From Desulfobacterales bacterium HSG17 (lineage in GTDB: Bacteria > Desulfobacterota > Desulfobacteria > Desulfobacterales > Desulfococcaceae), in assembly GCA_030377945.1 (NCBI GenBank), contig JAUCGD010000013.1:1-40378 (forward strand): DNA of 40,378 nucleotides, read 5' to 3'. The notes below the pieces were generated by a model. It was not told the origin of the DNA, searched no databases, and saw only the letters and a list, made by a program, of their open reading frames with translations. Shown here piece by piece: positions 18,259-25,042 of this stretch (positions within the stretch are counted from its first letter, which is position 1; every line of letters begins with the position of its first letter). The translations under genes and the position numbers were made by a program.

Positions 18259-19422
18259 TCAATCGGTTTTTTGTTCTTCAGATGTATTTATTGTGATAAA
18301 TTCCCCATCTTTAACAGTTACAATAAAGTAATTGCGTTGAACATCTCCAAAAGGATCTATATGTAATTTTCCCTGGAGTCCCTGGAAGCTTTTTTGCTTG
18401 AGAATTGCAGGTTTAATATCTTTGGGTTCCTTTGTTTCGGCAAGTATTGTAAAAAGTAACTGAGCAGCTTCATATGCAAAGATACCCGCAGGATGTTCCG
18501 GTGCATTTCCAAATCGCTGGACATACTGCTTTTTGAATTCCAGAAATTGTTTATCATTGCTCTTTTCATCCAGGGAATGTGAGAAAATTACCCCTTCCAC
18601 AGCTTTCCCCCCAGGCTGGAGCAGCGCAGGTGCCAGTGCCCAGCCGCTGGAGATAATCGGCAGATCAGGATTGATTTTTCTCAAATGCTGGCAGATCATG
18701 GCAGTATCCATTGCACCTGCAACAATAAATACACCCTGGGGCTGATCCTTGAGCAACCGCTCAGAGATATCAAAGTAGGATGCATTCTTACCTGATGTAA
18801 AAGTCTCTGTCAGGAGCACTTCACCGCCCAGCCCCTTAAAGGTGTCCCTGAACAGTTTATAAACCCTTTCCGAATAAGCCGGGTTGGACAGGTCATATAC
18901 AAGAGAAAGCCGGTTCAATTTCATTTTTTCCACAGTGTGCCGGGCCAGATAGATGGTCTGGGCATTGTTGTCTGGGCAGACCCTGAAAAAATAGTCGTCC
19001 AGACCAGTGAGTTTATCTGAACTGGCGGTCGGGCTAATCATCACAATCCGGTTATCATTTATAACAGGCAGAGCTGCCAGGCACATGCTGCTGGTGACAT
19101 GACCGATAATAGCAGACACACCTTCCCCGATCAATTCTTGATCAGCTTTCAGTGCAGCTTCAGCCTTATTTTTATCATCTCTAACCAGCAGTTCCACCGG
19201 TAGCCCATTAATACCGCCAGCTCCATTGATCTGCTCCACAGCCAGCATAGTACCGTTTCTACCTGCTGTTCCCAAATCCGAGAGCCGTCCTGTAAGACAA
19301 CCTGTAAACCCTATTTTTACAGGTTCTTTCCGTTCACATCCTGCCAGCAGGGCGGTCAGTAGAAAAATAGTCAGACAGATTTCAATGAATACAAAAAATT
19401 GAGTGTAATGTTTGTGCTTCAT
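18259..19422 (-). CDS. LIV-type periplasmic binding lipoprotein
   Basis: Type I periplasmic binding protein of the leucine-binding family, 387 residues, with a lipoprotein signal ending LLTALLAGC. The mature part begins KEPVKIGFTGCLTGRLSDLG and includes AVEQINGAGGINGLPVELLVRDDKN. It is a clear paralogue of the protein at 13559-14755: both have ICQH(I/L)R followed by a GWA(F/L) motif near the hinge, and both end in GDxxR-x(1-2)-Y. I choose the ATG at 19422, preceded by a perfect GGAGGTG; a TTG 12 bases upstream is unlikely. It has its own promoter (19490-19518) and no permease genes nearby. Convergence with the kinase gene suggests a second ligand-binding input to that sensor, but it could serve a transporter elsewhere. 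Confidence 0.87.
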   Translation of the reverse strand: MKHKHYTQFFVFIEICLTIFLLTALLAGCERKEPVKIGFTGCLTGRLSDLGTAGRNGTMLAVEQINGAGGINGLPVELLVRDDKNKAEAALKADQELIGEGVSAIIGHVTSSMCLAALPVINDNRIVMISPTASSDKLTGLDDYFFRVCPDNNAQTIYLARHTVEKMKLNRLSLVYDLSNPAYSERVYKLFRDTFKGLGGEVLLTETFTSGKNASYFDISERLLKDQPQGVFIVAGAMDTAMICQHLRKINPDLPIISSGWALAPALLQPGGKAVEGVIFSHSLDEKSNDKQFLEFKKQYVQRFGNAPEHPAGIFAYEAAQLLFTILAETKEPKDIKPAILKQKSFQGLQGKLHIDPFGDVQRNYFIVTVKDGEFITINTSEEQKTD

Positions 19423-19489
19423 TCTCACCTCCAATGCTTGCTGAAAAACTCGTTTTTTTAATGGGAAATCAATAATTTCTAATAATCAT

Positions 19490-19518
19490 AATATATCTGC
19501 ATGCCGGGTTTGAGTCAA
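19490..19518 (-). promoter_or_regulatory. Sigma70-type promoter of the binding lipoprotein gene
   Basis: On the minus strand TTGACT (19513-19518) and TATATT (19490-19495) are separated by 17 bases, the optimal spacing. The start codon at 19422 lies about 60 bp downstream of the expected transcription start. Confidence 0.65.
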
Positions 19519-19560
19519 GGAAAATACTCCTGCCACATCACAGGCTGCACAATAAAATTA

Positions 19561-19588
19561 TTGACAAATATAGATAAAAATGTTTAAG
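19561..19588 (+). promoter_or_regulatory. Probable trp operon promoter
   Basis: A perfect -35 hexamer TTGACA at 19561-19566 is followed by TTTAAG at 19583-19588 (16-base spacing) or TTAAGT one base later (17-base spacing). The -10 match is only moderate. The leader peptide start lies about 25 bases beyond the predicted transcription start, a normal distance for an attenuated operon. I do not see a convincing palindromic repressor site. Confidence 0.6.
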
Positions 19589-19619
19589 TCTGCAAAATTT
19601 TTTTAGATATGAGATTGAT

Positions 19620-19706
19620 ATGAAAACTGCAATAAATACATACAAAAATCAAAATTGGTGGTGGTACTGGTATTACACAAAAGGTGTGTCTCCGGTACTT
19701 CTTTAA
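19620..19706 (+). CDS. trpL: Trp operon leader peptide (28 residues, WWWYWYY)
   Basis: A small open frame ATG...TAA in front of trpE, too short for usual gene callers. Its centre reads NQNWWWYWYYTKG: four tryptophan and three tyrosine codons within seven positions, codons 13-19 at 19656-19676. Such a cluster is the hallmark of transcription attenuation: ribosome stalling for want of charged tRNA-Trp selects an antiterminator fold. The Trp codons lie in an RNA arm, GGTACTGG (19663-19670), that can pair with CCGGTACT (19692-19699) near the stop codon, as segment 1:2 pairing does in enteric trp leaders. Two terminator hairpins follow before trpE. The ribosome site is weak (GAG about 8 bases upstream). 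The interleaved Tyr codons raise the possibility of a combined response to tyrosine. Confidence 0.85.
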   Translation: MKTAINTYKNQNWWWYWYYTKGVSPVLL

Positions 19707-19707
19707 T

Positions 19708-19738
19708 CTGATAATATTAAAACCTGATAATATTAAAA
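19708..19738. repeat. Tandem 15-bp duplication in the trp leader
   Basis: CTGATAATATTAAAA occurs at 19708-19722 and again, identically, at 19724-19738, directly after the leader peptide stop and before the first terminator hairpin. The period is 16 bp. It is AT-rich and single-stranded in the folds I can draw, so it may be a neutral slippage product or a spacer that sets the distance between leader and terminators. Confidence 0.85.
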
Positions 19739-19749
19739 TTAAGAATACT

Positions 19750-19782
19750 GACCGTGAGCATACCAGGCTTACGGTCTTTTTT
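19750..19782 (+). terminator. First trp leader terminator hairpin
   Basis: GACCGTGAGC (19750-19759) pairs with GCTTACGGTC (19767-19776), ten base pairs including one G-U, with a 7-base loop and a following T-run from 19777 (six T, then G and more T). It has all the marks of a rho-independent terminator between the leader peptide and trpE. Its loop ATACCAG is exactly complementary to CTGGTAT (19667-19673), part of the Trp/Tyr codon run, which suggests a competing or loop-loop interaction. Confidence 0.8.
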
Positions 19783-19793
19783 GTTTTTTAAAG

Positions 19794-19824
19794 GCCGTGG
19801 AGAAACTACTCCCCGGCTTTTTTT
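19794..19824 (+). terminator. Second trp leader terminator hairpin (probable attenuator)
   Basis: GCCGTGGAG (19794-19802) pairs with CTCCCCGGC (19809-19817) around the loop AAACTA with one mismatch, followed by seven T from 19818. TCTCCGG at 19689-19695, next to the leader peptide stop, can pair with the left arm (CC-tg-GGAGA, 19795-19803, two bases bulged), so this arm could act as segment 3 of a classical 2:3 antiterminator. The trpE ribosome site begins some 14 bases after the T-run. Confidence 0.8.
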
Positions 19825-19851
19825 ATTTGTAAAAAAGAAAGGATGTAATCC

Positions 19852-21345
19852 ATGCTGATTAATCAATTTCCTGATAAAGCAGATTTTTGTCAGATGGCAT
19901 CACAGCATAATGTGATTCCTGTATGTGCTGAAGTTCTTGCAGATACGGAAACCCCTGTATCTCTTTTAAAAAAAATCTATAAAGACAAAGGACCTGTTTT
20001 CCTGTTTGAAAGTGTGGAAGGCGGGGAGCGCTGGGGGCGTTACAGCTTTTTAAGTGCATCTGCACGTATAAATATAAAGGTTTTTAAACAGGTTGTTGAG
20101 ATAAAGGAAAACGAAAATATTAAGCAGATTCCCCATAATGGTGATCCTCTGACTGTGCTAAGGGAGATCATGTCTCAATACAATCCGGCCACAGTTCCCG
20201 GACTGCCGCTATTCTGGGGGGGGATGGTGGGTTATTTTACCTATGAAATGGTCTCATTTTTTGAAAATATCCCGAACAACCTGCCAGATGATAAACCTGT
20301 TGCCAATTTTATAATACCGGATGAACTTCTGATTTTTGACAATATCCGGCATACCCTTACAGGTGTGGTTATTTCCTTTGCCAATGAAGATAATGACATT
20401 GAAAAAACTTATAAACAGGCATATGAAAGACTTCAAAATCTCATGAATGATATGCAAATTTGTCTTTCTTATCTTGAGATACAAAGGGATAACAATGACC
20501 TGACCATCAAGACCCCTCTGTCTGATGAAAAATTCAGGCAAATGGTTCAGACAACAAAGGACTATATCCGGGCAGGGGATATTATTCAATCTGTTATATC
20601 CCAGCCCTTTTCATGTTCACCGCCCCCTGATTTATGGACTCTTTACAGGGCACAGCGTTTTGTCAACCCGTCTCCATATCTCTATTTTCTGCATTTGGAT
20701 GAAACAGCCCTGGTAGGTTCTTCTCCTGAAGTTATGGTACGTTTGGAAAACGGAATTGCCACCCTCCGCCCAATTGCAGGAACCCGGGCAAGAGGAAAAA
20801 ACGAACAGGAAGACCGAAGCCTTGCAGATGAACTGCTCCAGGATGAAAAAGAACGTGCAGAGCATCTCATGCTTGTAGATCTGGGCAGAAATGACCTGGG
20901 CCGGGTTGCAGAAACAGGGAGCGTTCAGGTCACAGACCTGATGGTGGTTGAAAGATATTCCCATGTTATGCACCTGGTATCCAATATCTGCTGTGATCTT
21001 AAAACCCAGTATGATGCCTGGGATCTTCTCAGGGCAACATTTCCGGCCGGAACCCTTTCAGGCGCTCCAAAGGTAAGGGCAATGGAGATCATAGCAGAAC
21101 TGGAAGACACACCCAGAGGTCCTTATGGAGGTGCAGTAGGTTATATCTCTTTCAGCGGCAATATGGACATGGCAATAACCATAAGAACAGCCTGTGTTGA
21201 AGACGGAACCCTTACTGTTCGGGCAGGTGCAGGTATTGTGGCTGATTCTGACCCGGAAAGCGAGCGTATAGAAACCGTGAACAAAGCTATGGCCATTCAA
21301 AAAGCATTGCAGATGATGCAAAAAAGTTTCAGGACTGAAAGCTGA
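19852..21345 (+). CDS. trpE: Anthranilate synthase component I
   Basis: Converts chorismate plus ammonia or glutamine-derived ammonia to anthranilate, the first step of tryptophan synthesis; works with TrpG. Length 497 is typical. The N-terminal tryptophan-binding region shows FLFESVEGGERWGRYSFLS near residue 50, and the chorismate-binding domain shows PIAGTRARG near 306, YSHVMHLVSNI near 368 and FPAGTLSGAPKVRAMEII near 398-415. The start ATG at 19852 has AAAGGA upstream. It is the first structural gene after the attenuator leader. Feedback inhibition by tryptophan is expected from the conserved ESxExGxRWGRYSF motif. Similar enzymes (PabB, isochorismate synthase) are excluded by the operon context and full set of TrpE motifs. 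Confidence 0.97.
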   Translation: MLINQFPDKADFCQMASQHNVIPVCAEVLADTETPVSLLKKIYKDKGPVFLFESVEGGERWGRYSFLSASARINIKVFKQVVEIKENENIKQIPHNGDPLTVLREIMSQYNPATVPGLPLFWGGMVGYFTYEMVSFFENIPNNLPDDKPVANFIIPDELLIFDNIRHTLTGVVISFANEDNDIEKTYKQAYERLQNLMNDMQICLSYLEIQRDNNDLTIKTPLSDEKFRQMVQTTKDYIRAGDIIQSVISQPFSCSPPPDLWTLYRAQRFVNPSPYLYFLHLDETALVGSSPEVMVRLENGIATLRPIAGTRARGKNEQEDRSLADELLQDEKERAEHLMLVDLGRNDLGRVAETGSVQVTDLMVVERYSHVMHLVSNICCDLKTQYDAWDLLRATFPAGTLSGAPKVRAMEIIAELEDTPRGPYGGAVGYISFSGNMDMAITIRTACVEDGTLTVRAGAGIVADSDPESERIETVNKAMAIQKALQMMQKSFRTES

Positions 21346-21387
21346 TATTTCAGTTCAGAGACAATATTTTATATCAGGAGACAAATC

Positions 21388-21978
21388 ATGCTTATTATGA
21401 TCGACAATTATGATTCATTTACATATAACCTGGTTCAATATATTGAAGGACTGGGTACACCTGTCAAGGTTTTTAGAAATGATAAGGTGACAATTGAAGA
21501 AATTGAAAACCTTGACCCCCAGAGCATTGTTATTTCCCCAGGTCCTGGCCGTCCTGATACAGCAGGAATTTCTTTGGATGTAATAAAAAAGTTTTCAGGA
21601 AAATTGCCCCTGCTGGGAGTATGCCTTGGACATCAAAGCATTGCCCAGGCTATGGGCGGAAAAATAATTTCCGCAAAAAAGTTGATGCACGGGAAAACAT
21701 CAGCTATAACCTCTGACGGGAAAAATATTTACAATGGCATAAAAAAGCCTTTTCAGGCCATGCGCTACCATTCCCTGGCTGTTTCCAGGGAGGATTTGCC
21801 AGAATGCTTTATTATCACCTCTGAATCCGAAGACGGTGAAATAATGGGCATTCGCCACAAGAAACATCTTACAGAAGGCATTCAGTTTCACCCGGAATCC
21901 ATTATGACACCGGTGGGAAAGAGACTGCTTAGAAATTTTTTAATATTATCGGAAAATACCAGCAGGAGGAATCAATAA
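21388..21978 (+). CDS. trpG: Anthranilate synthase component II (glutamine amidotransferase)
   Basis: Class I glutamine amidotransferase subunit that supplies ammonia to TrpE, 196 residues. The catalytic triad is visible: Cys in LLGVCLGHQSIAQAMGG near residue 79, and His and Glu in GIQFHPESIMT near 168-171. The N-terminus IDNYDSFTYNLVQY is the TrpG/PabA signature. A separate PabA function cannot be excluded, since such subunits are sometimes shared. The stop overlaps the trpD start by one base (TAATG), indicating translational coupling. Confidence 0.96.
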   Translation: MLIMIDNYDSFTYNLVQYIEGLGTPVKVFRNDKVTIEEIENLDPQSIVISPGPGRPDTAGISLDVIKKFSGKLPLLGVCLGHQSIAQAMGGKIISAKKLMHGKTSAITSDGKNIYNGIKKPFQAMRYHSLAVSREDLPECFIITSESEDGEIMGIRHKKHLTEGIQFHPESIMTPVGKRLLRNFLILSENTSRRNQ

Positions 21979-22994
21979 TGTTTCGCCAGAATCTAAACAA
22001 AATCGTACAAAAGAATAATTTAAATGAAAAAGAAATGTCTGAAATGCTCACAGATATATTATCAGGAAATCTCACAGATGCCCAGATAGGAGCATTTATG
22101 GCCGCTCTTGCCACCAAGGGCGAAACCTTTGAAGAAGTTGCAGGGGCCGCAAGAGCCATGAGACGCAAGGCAGTGCGGATACAGACATCTGCAACAACAG
22201 TTGTGGATACATGCGGAACAGGCGGAGACGGTCTTAATACTTTTAACATCTCAACAACAACAGCCTTTGTGGTTGCCGGATGTGATGTAATTGTTGCAAA
22301 ACATGGAAACCGTTCCGTATCCAGCAAATGTGGAAGTGCTGATGTTCTTGAAAAACTGGGAATAAAACTGGATACTGACCCTGAAATAGTAGAAGAAGCT
22401 GTAAGAGAGATTGGAATCGGATTTCTTTTTGCCCCCATATACCACAGTGCCATGCGATTTGCCGGCAATGCAAGAAAAGAGGTGGGACTCAGGAGTATAT
22501 TCAACATGCTTGGCCCTCTTACAAATCCTGCTGCTGCAAACTGTCAGCTTCTTGGAGTATATGCTCCTGAACTTACGGAAATGTTTGCAAATGCCCTGCG
22601 CCTTCTTGGTACAAAACGTGCATTTATTGTCCACGGTCATGACGGACTGGATGAAATTTCAGTCTGCGCTCCCACCCGTATATCTGAACTCAATGACGGC
22701 ATGATAAGAACTTATGACATCAGACCTGAACAATTCTTTGGAAAATCAGCAGACCAGGAAGATATGACAGGAGGAAATCCTGAAGAAAATGCAGAAATAA
22801 CAAAAAATATTCTCAACGGAGAAAAAGGCCCAAAAAGAGATGTGGTTGTTCTCAATGCTTCTGCCGCACTTATAGCAGCCGAAAAAACAAAAGATTTTCA
22901 ATCCGGTATAAAAATGGCTGAAGCAGCCATTGACAGCGGAAAAGCAATGGAAAAACTCAAAGCCCTTGCAGAATACACCCAGGAGAACGGCTAA
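21978..22994 (+). CDS. trpD: Anthranilate phosphoribosyltransferase
   Basis: Transfers phosphoribose from PRPP to anthranilate, second step of the tryptophan pathway. The 338-residue length is standard. Motifs: DTCGTGGDGLNTFNIST near residues 76-92 binds PRPP, and VAKHGNRSVSSKCGSADVLEKLG near 106-128 binds PRPP and anthranilate. The MLGPLTNPA stretch near 177 is also conserved. It is a free-standing TrpD, not fused to TrpG. Start ATG at 21978 overlaps the trpG stop and is preceded by AGGAGG. Confidence 0.97.
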   Translation: MFRQNLNKIVQKNNLNEKEMSEMLTDILSGNLTDAQIGAFMAALATKGETFEEVAGAARAMRRKAVRIQTSATTVVDTCGTGGDGLNTFNISTTTAFVVAGCDVIVAKHGNRSVSSKCGSADVLEKLGIKLDTDPEIVEEAVREIGIGFLFAPIYHSAMRFAGNARKEVGLRSIFNMLGPLTNPAAANCQLLGVYAPELTEMFANALRLLGTKRAFIVHGHDGLDEISVCAPTRISELNDGMIRTYDIRPEQFFGKSADQEDMTGGNPEENAEITKNILNGEKGPKRDVVVLNASAALIAAEKTKDFQSGIKMAEAAIDSGKAMEKLKALAEYTQENG

Positions 22995-23017
22995 GAGATA
23001 TCCAAGGAGATATATAG

Positions 23018-23809
23018 ATGAGTACAGATATTTTAAGCCGGATAGTAGCCAGAAAACATGAAGAAGTGACAGAAGCTGTAAAAACAACACCTGAGAATGC
23101 CCTGCGGGAACAGATCAAAACCAGGAAGGAATTTCGTCCATTTTTCAAAACCCTGGCAAAACCGGGAAAATCCGGTGTCAATATAATAGCAGAAATAAAA
23201 AAAGCATCCCCCTCAAAAGGCCATATCTGTCCTGATCTTGCTCCTGCAAAATATGCAAAATCCTATGAACAGGGGGGAGCTTCATGTCTTTCCGTGCTTA
23301 CAGACCGGGATTTTTTCAAGGGAAGAATTGAAGACCTTAAAGCAGCCAGAAAAGCCGTATCTTTGCCGGTTCTCAGAAAGGATTTCATGATCTCCCCTTA
23401 CCAGTTTTATGAATCTGCGGCAATGGGGGCAGATGCAGTCCTGCTCATTGTTCGAATTCTTGAATACGAGCAGTTAAAAGATTTTATGCAGCTTGCAGCA
23501 GAATTAAATCTTGACACCTTAACAGAAGTACACTCAGAAGCGGAACTTGAAACAGCAACAAAAGCCGGTGCAAAGCTTGTGGGTGTTAACAACAGGAATC
23601 TGCGCTCCTTTGAAACAAATATTCAGAGGGCAGCAGGCATGGCATCTTTGTTTGCCCCTGACCAGATTCCTGTGGCAGAAAGCGGCATAAAATCAAGACA
23701 GGATATTGAATCATTGCAAAAAGCCGGGATTTTTAATTTTCTCATAGGAGAAAGCATTGTCCGCTCTCCTGACCAAAAAGCGTTTCTAAAATCGCTGATC
23801 TTAAATTAA
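23018..23809 (+). CDS. trpC: Indole-3-glycerol phosphate synthase
   Basis: Ring-closing decarboxylase that makes indole-3-glycerol phosphate, a TIM-barrel enzyme of 263 residues. Conserved pieces in order: IIAEIKKASPSKG near residues 55-67 (catalytic lysine and phosphate-binding), LSVLTDRDFFKG near 93, LPVLRKDFMISPYQ near 113, GADAVLLIVRIL near 138, VGVNNRNLRSFETN near 187 and VAESGIKSRQDIE near 220. It is a separate protein, not the TrpC-TrpF fusion of enterics. Start ATG at 23018 has AAGGAG upstream. Confidence 0.97.
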   Translation: MSTDILSRIVARKHEEVTEAVKTTPENALREQIKTRKEFRPFFKTLAKPGKSGVNIIAEIKKASPSKGHICPDLAPAKYAKSYEQGGASCLSVLTDRDFFKGRIEDLKAARKAVSLPVLRKDFMISPYQFYESAAMGADAVLLIVRILEYEQLKDFMQLAAELNLDTLTEVHSEAELETATKAGAKLVGVNNRNLRSFETNIQRAAGMASLFAPDQIPVAESGIKSRQDIESLQKAGIFNFLIGESIVRSPDQKAFLKSLILN

Positions 23810-23824
23810 TGGCAGGTAATTGAA

Positions 23825-24493
23825 ATGGAAAAAGATTTACTCAACATTCCCCAAATAAAAGTTTGCGGACTTACTGAAGTTTCTCAGGCCCTTGAATGTG
23901 CAGCACTTGGCGTAAATGCCATAGGCTGCGTATTTTTCCCCAAAAGCCCAAGAAATTTAAGCGAAGCCCAGGCAAAAGAAATCTGCTCGGCATTGCCCCC
24001 TGAAATAACAAGTGTCGGGGTTTTTGTTAATGAAACCTATTCATTTATCATGAAAAAGGTAGAAAATTGCGGCCTGAAAGCAGTTCAGCTTCACGGACAG
24101 GAATCACCTGAATTAGTCAAACAATTACGCAGGCAAGACTTGAAGGTTATTATGGGGCTTTTCATGAGCCGTGAACCTGGGCTGGATAAAGCTGAGAAAT
24201 ACGATCCAGACGCATTTCTCATTGAGTGCGGCCAGGGAAAACTGCCAGGAGGAAATGCAAAAACATGGGATTGGTCTTCAGCCAGAGCTTTTGGTGAAAA
24301 ACATCCGTTTATCCTGGCCGGAGGTCTGTCACCTGACAATATACAATCTGCTGTTGCCCAAGCTCAGCCGGATGCAGTGGATGTTAGTTCCGGGGTGGAA
24401 CTAACACCTGGGAAAAAGGATATTGAAAAAGTAAAAAAGTTTATTCAAAAAGTAAAAGACTGTCATATTGACAGGCAGAGGAGAATTCTTTAA
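23825..24493 (+). CDS. trpF: Phosphoribosylanthranilate isomerase
   Basis: Amadori isomerase of the tryptophan pathway, 222 residues. The general base cysteine is in IKVCGLTE near residue 14, followed by GCVFFPKSPRNLS, VGVFVNE near 64 and VQLHGQES near 86. The catalytic aspartate is in VDVSSGVELTPGKKD near 180. The last 11 residues (after VKKFIQKVK) extend past the usual family end. This is the last trp gene here: trpB and trpA, which commonly follow in related operons, are missing, and a DUF350 gene begins 29 bp downstream. Confidence 0.95.
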   Translation: MEKDLLNIPQIKVCGLTEVSQALECAALGVNAIGCVFFPKSPRNLSEAQAKEICSALPPEITSVGVFVNETYSFIMKKVENCGLKAVQLHGQESPELVKQLRRQDLKVIMGLFMSREPGLDKAEKYDPDAFLIECGQGKLPGGNAKTWDWSSARAFGEKHPFILAGGLSPDNIQSAVAQAQPDAVDVSSGVELTPGKKDIEKVKKFIQKVKDCHIDRQRRIL

Positions 24494-24522
24494 CTCCAAA
24501 CTTGGAAAAAGGATCATTAATT

Positions 24523-25038
24523 ATGTTGACAAGTGCAATTTTAGGAGCGGCATTTTTTGTGTTTGCTTTTGCGGTGTCCATTTTCACTATTTATATGTGT
24601 TTTAATGTTGTAATGAAAATCACCAAATATGATGACATCTCGCTCATAAAAAATAATAATATAGCAGCATCCCTTGTGATTTCTTCTTCCTTTGTTGCAA
24701 TGGCAATAATGGTAAAAAATGCATTGTATCCCATTAATGCTGCATTTCAGGAATTCTGGCTGATGGCGCATAAGAGTTTCATTCAATTTTTCTTCCTGTT
24801 TGGAAAATCTCTTGGATATTTACTCTTAACCTTTACCTTATCTATGGTTTCAATTTCTTCGGCCTTGATTATTTTCCAGAAGTTGACAAAAGATATCAAT
24901 GAAGAAGAGGAGATTACCAGGAATAATATTGCTGTCGGATTGATGCTTGCAGGTGTACTCATCGCCTTTGCTATTTTGATTGAATCCGGTATCAGCGATT
25001 TTGTCAATGCTCTTATCCCGATCAGAGATCTTTTATAA
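24523..25038 (+). CDS. DUF350 integral membrane protein
   Basis: A 171-residue membrane protein with four to five hydrophobic segments and no enzyme motif. It looks like DUF350: two related halves, each with an acidic/polar linker followed by a NNIAxxLxxxG-type helix (LIKNNNIAASLVISSSFVAMAI and ITRNNIAVGLMLAGVLIAFAI). The role of the family is unknown; members often neighbour membrane-stress or peptide-modification genes. I choose ATG at 24523, with AAGGA about ten bases upstream; a TTG at 24502 opens the same frame. It follows trpF by 29 bp and precedes the transglutaminase-like gene by 4 bp, so at least the latter two form a unit. Confidence 0.7.
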   Translation: MLTSAILGAAFFVFAFAVSIFTIYMCFNVVMKITKYDDISLIKNNNIAASLVISSSFVAMAIMVKNALYPINAAFQEFWLMAHKSFIQFFFLFGKSLGYLLLTFTLSMVSISSALIIFQKLTKDINEEEEITRNNIAVGLMLAGVLIAFAILIESGISDFVNALIPIRDLL

Positions 25039-25042
25039 TAAA

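Noticed and set aside
21929..22507. 192-codon frame antisense to trpD
   Set aside because: It is the reverse complement of a strongly conserved enzyme gene; the composition is typical of a shadow frame, and it lacks a ribosome site.
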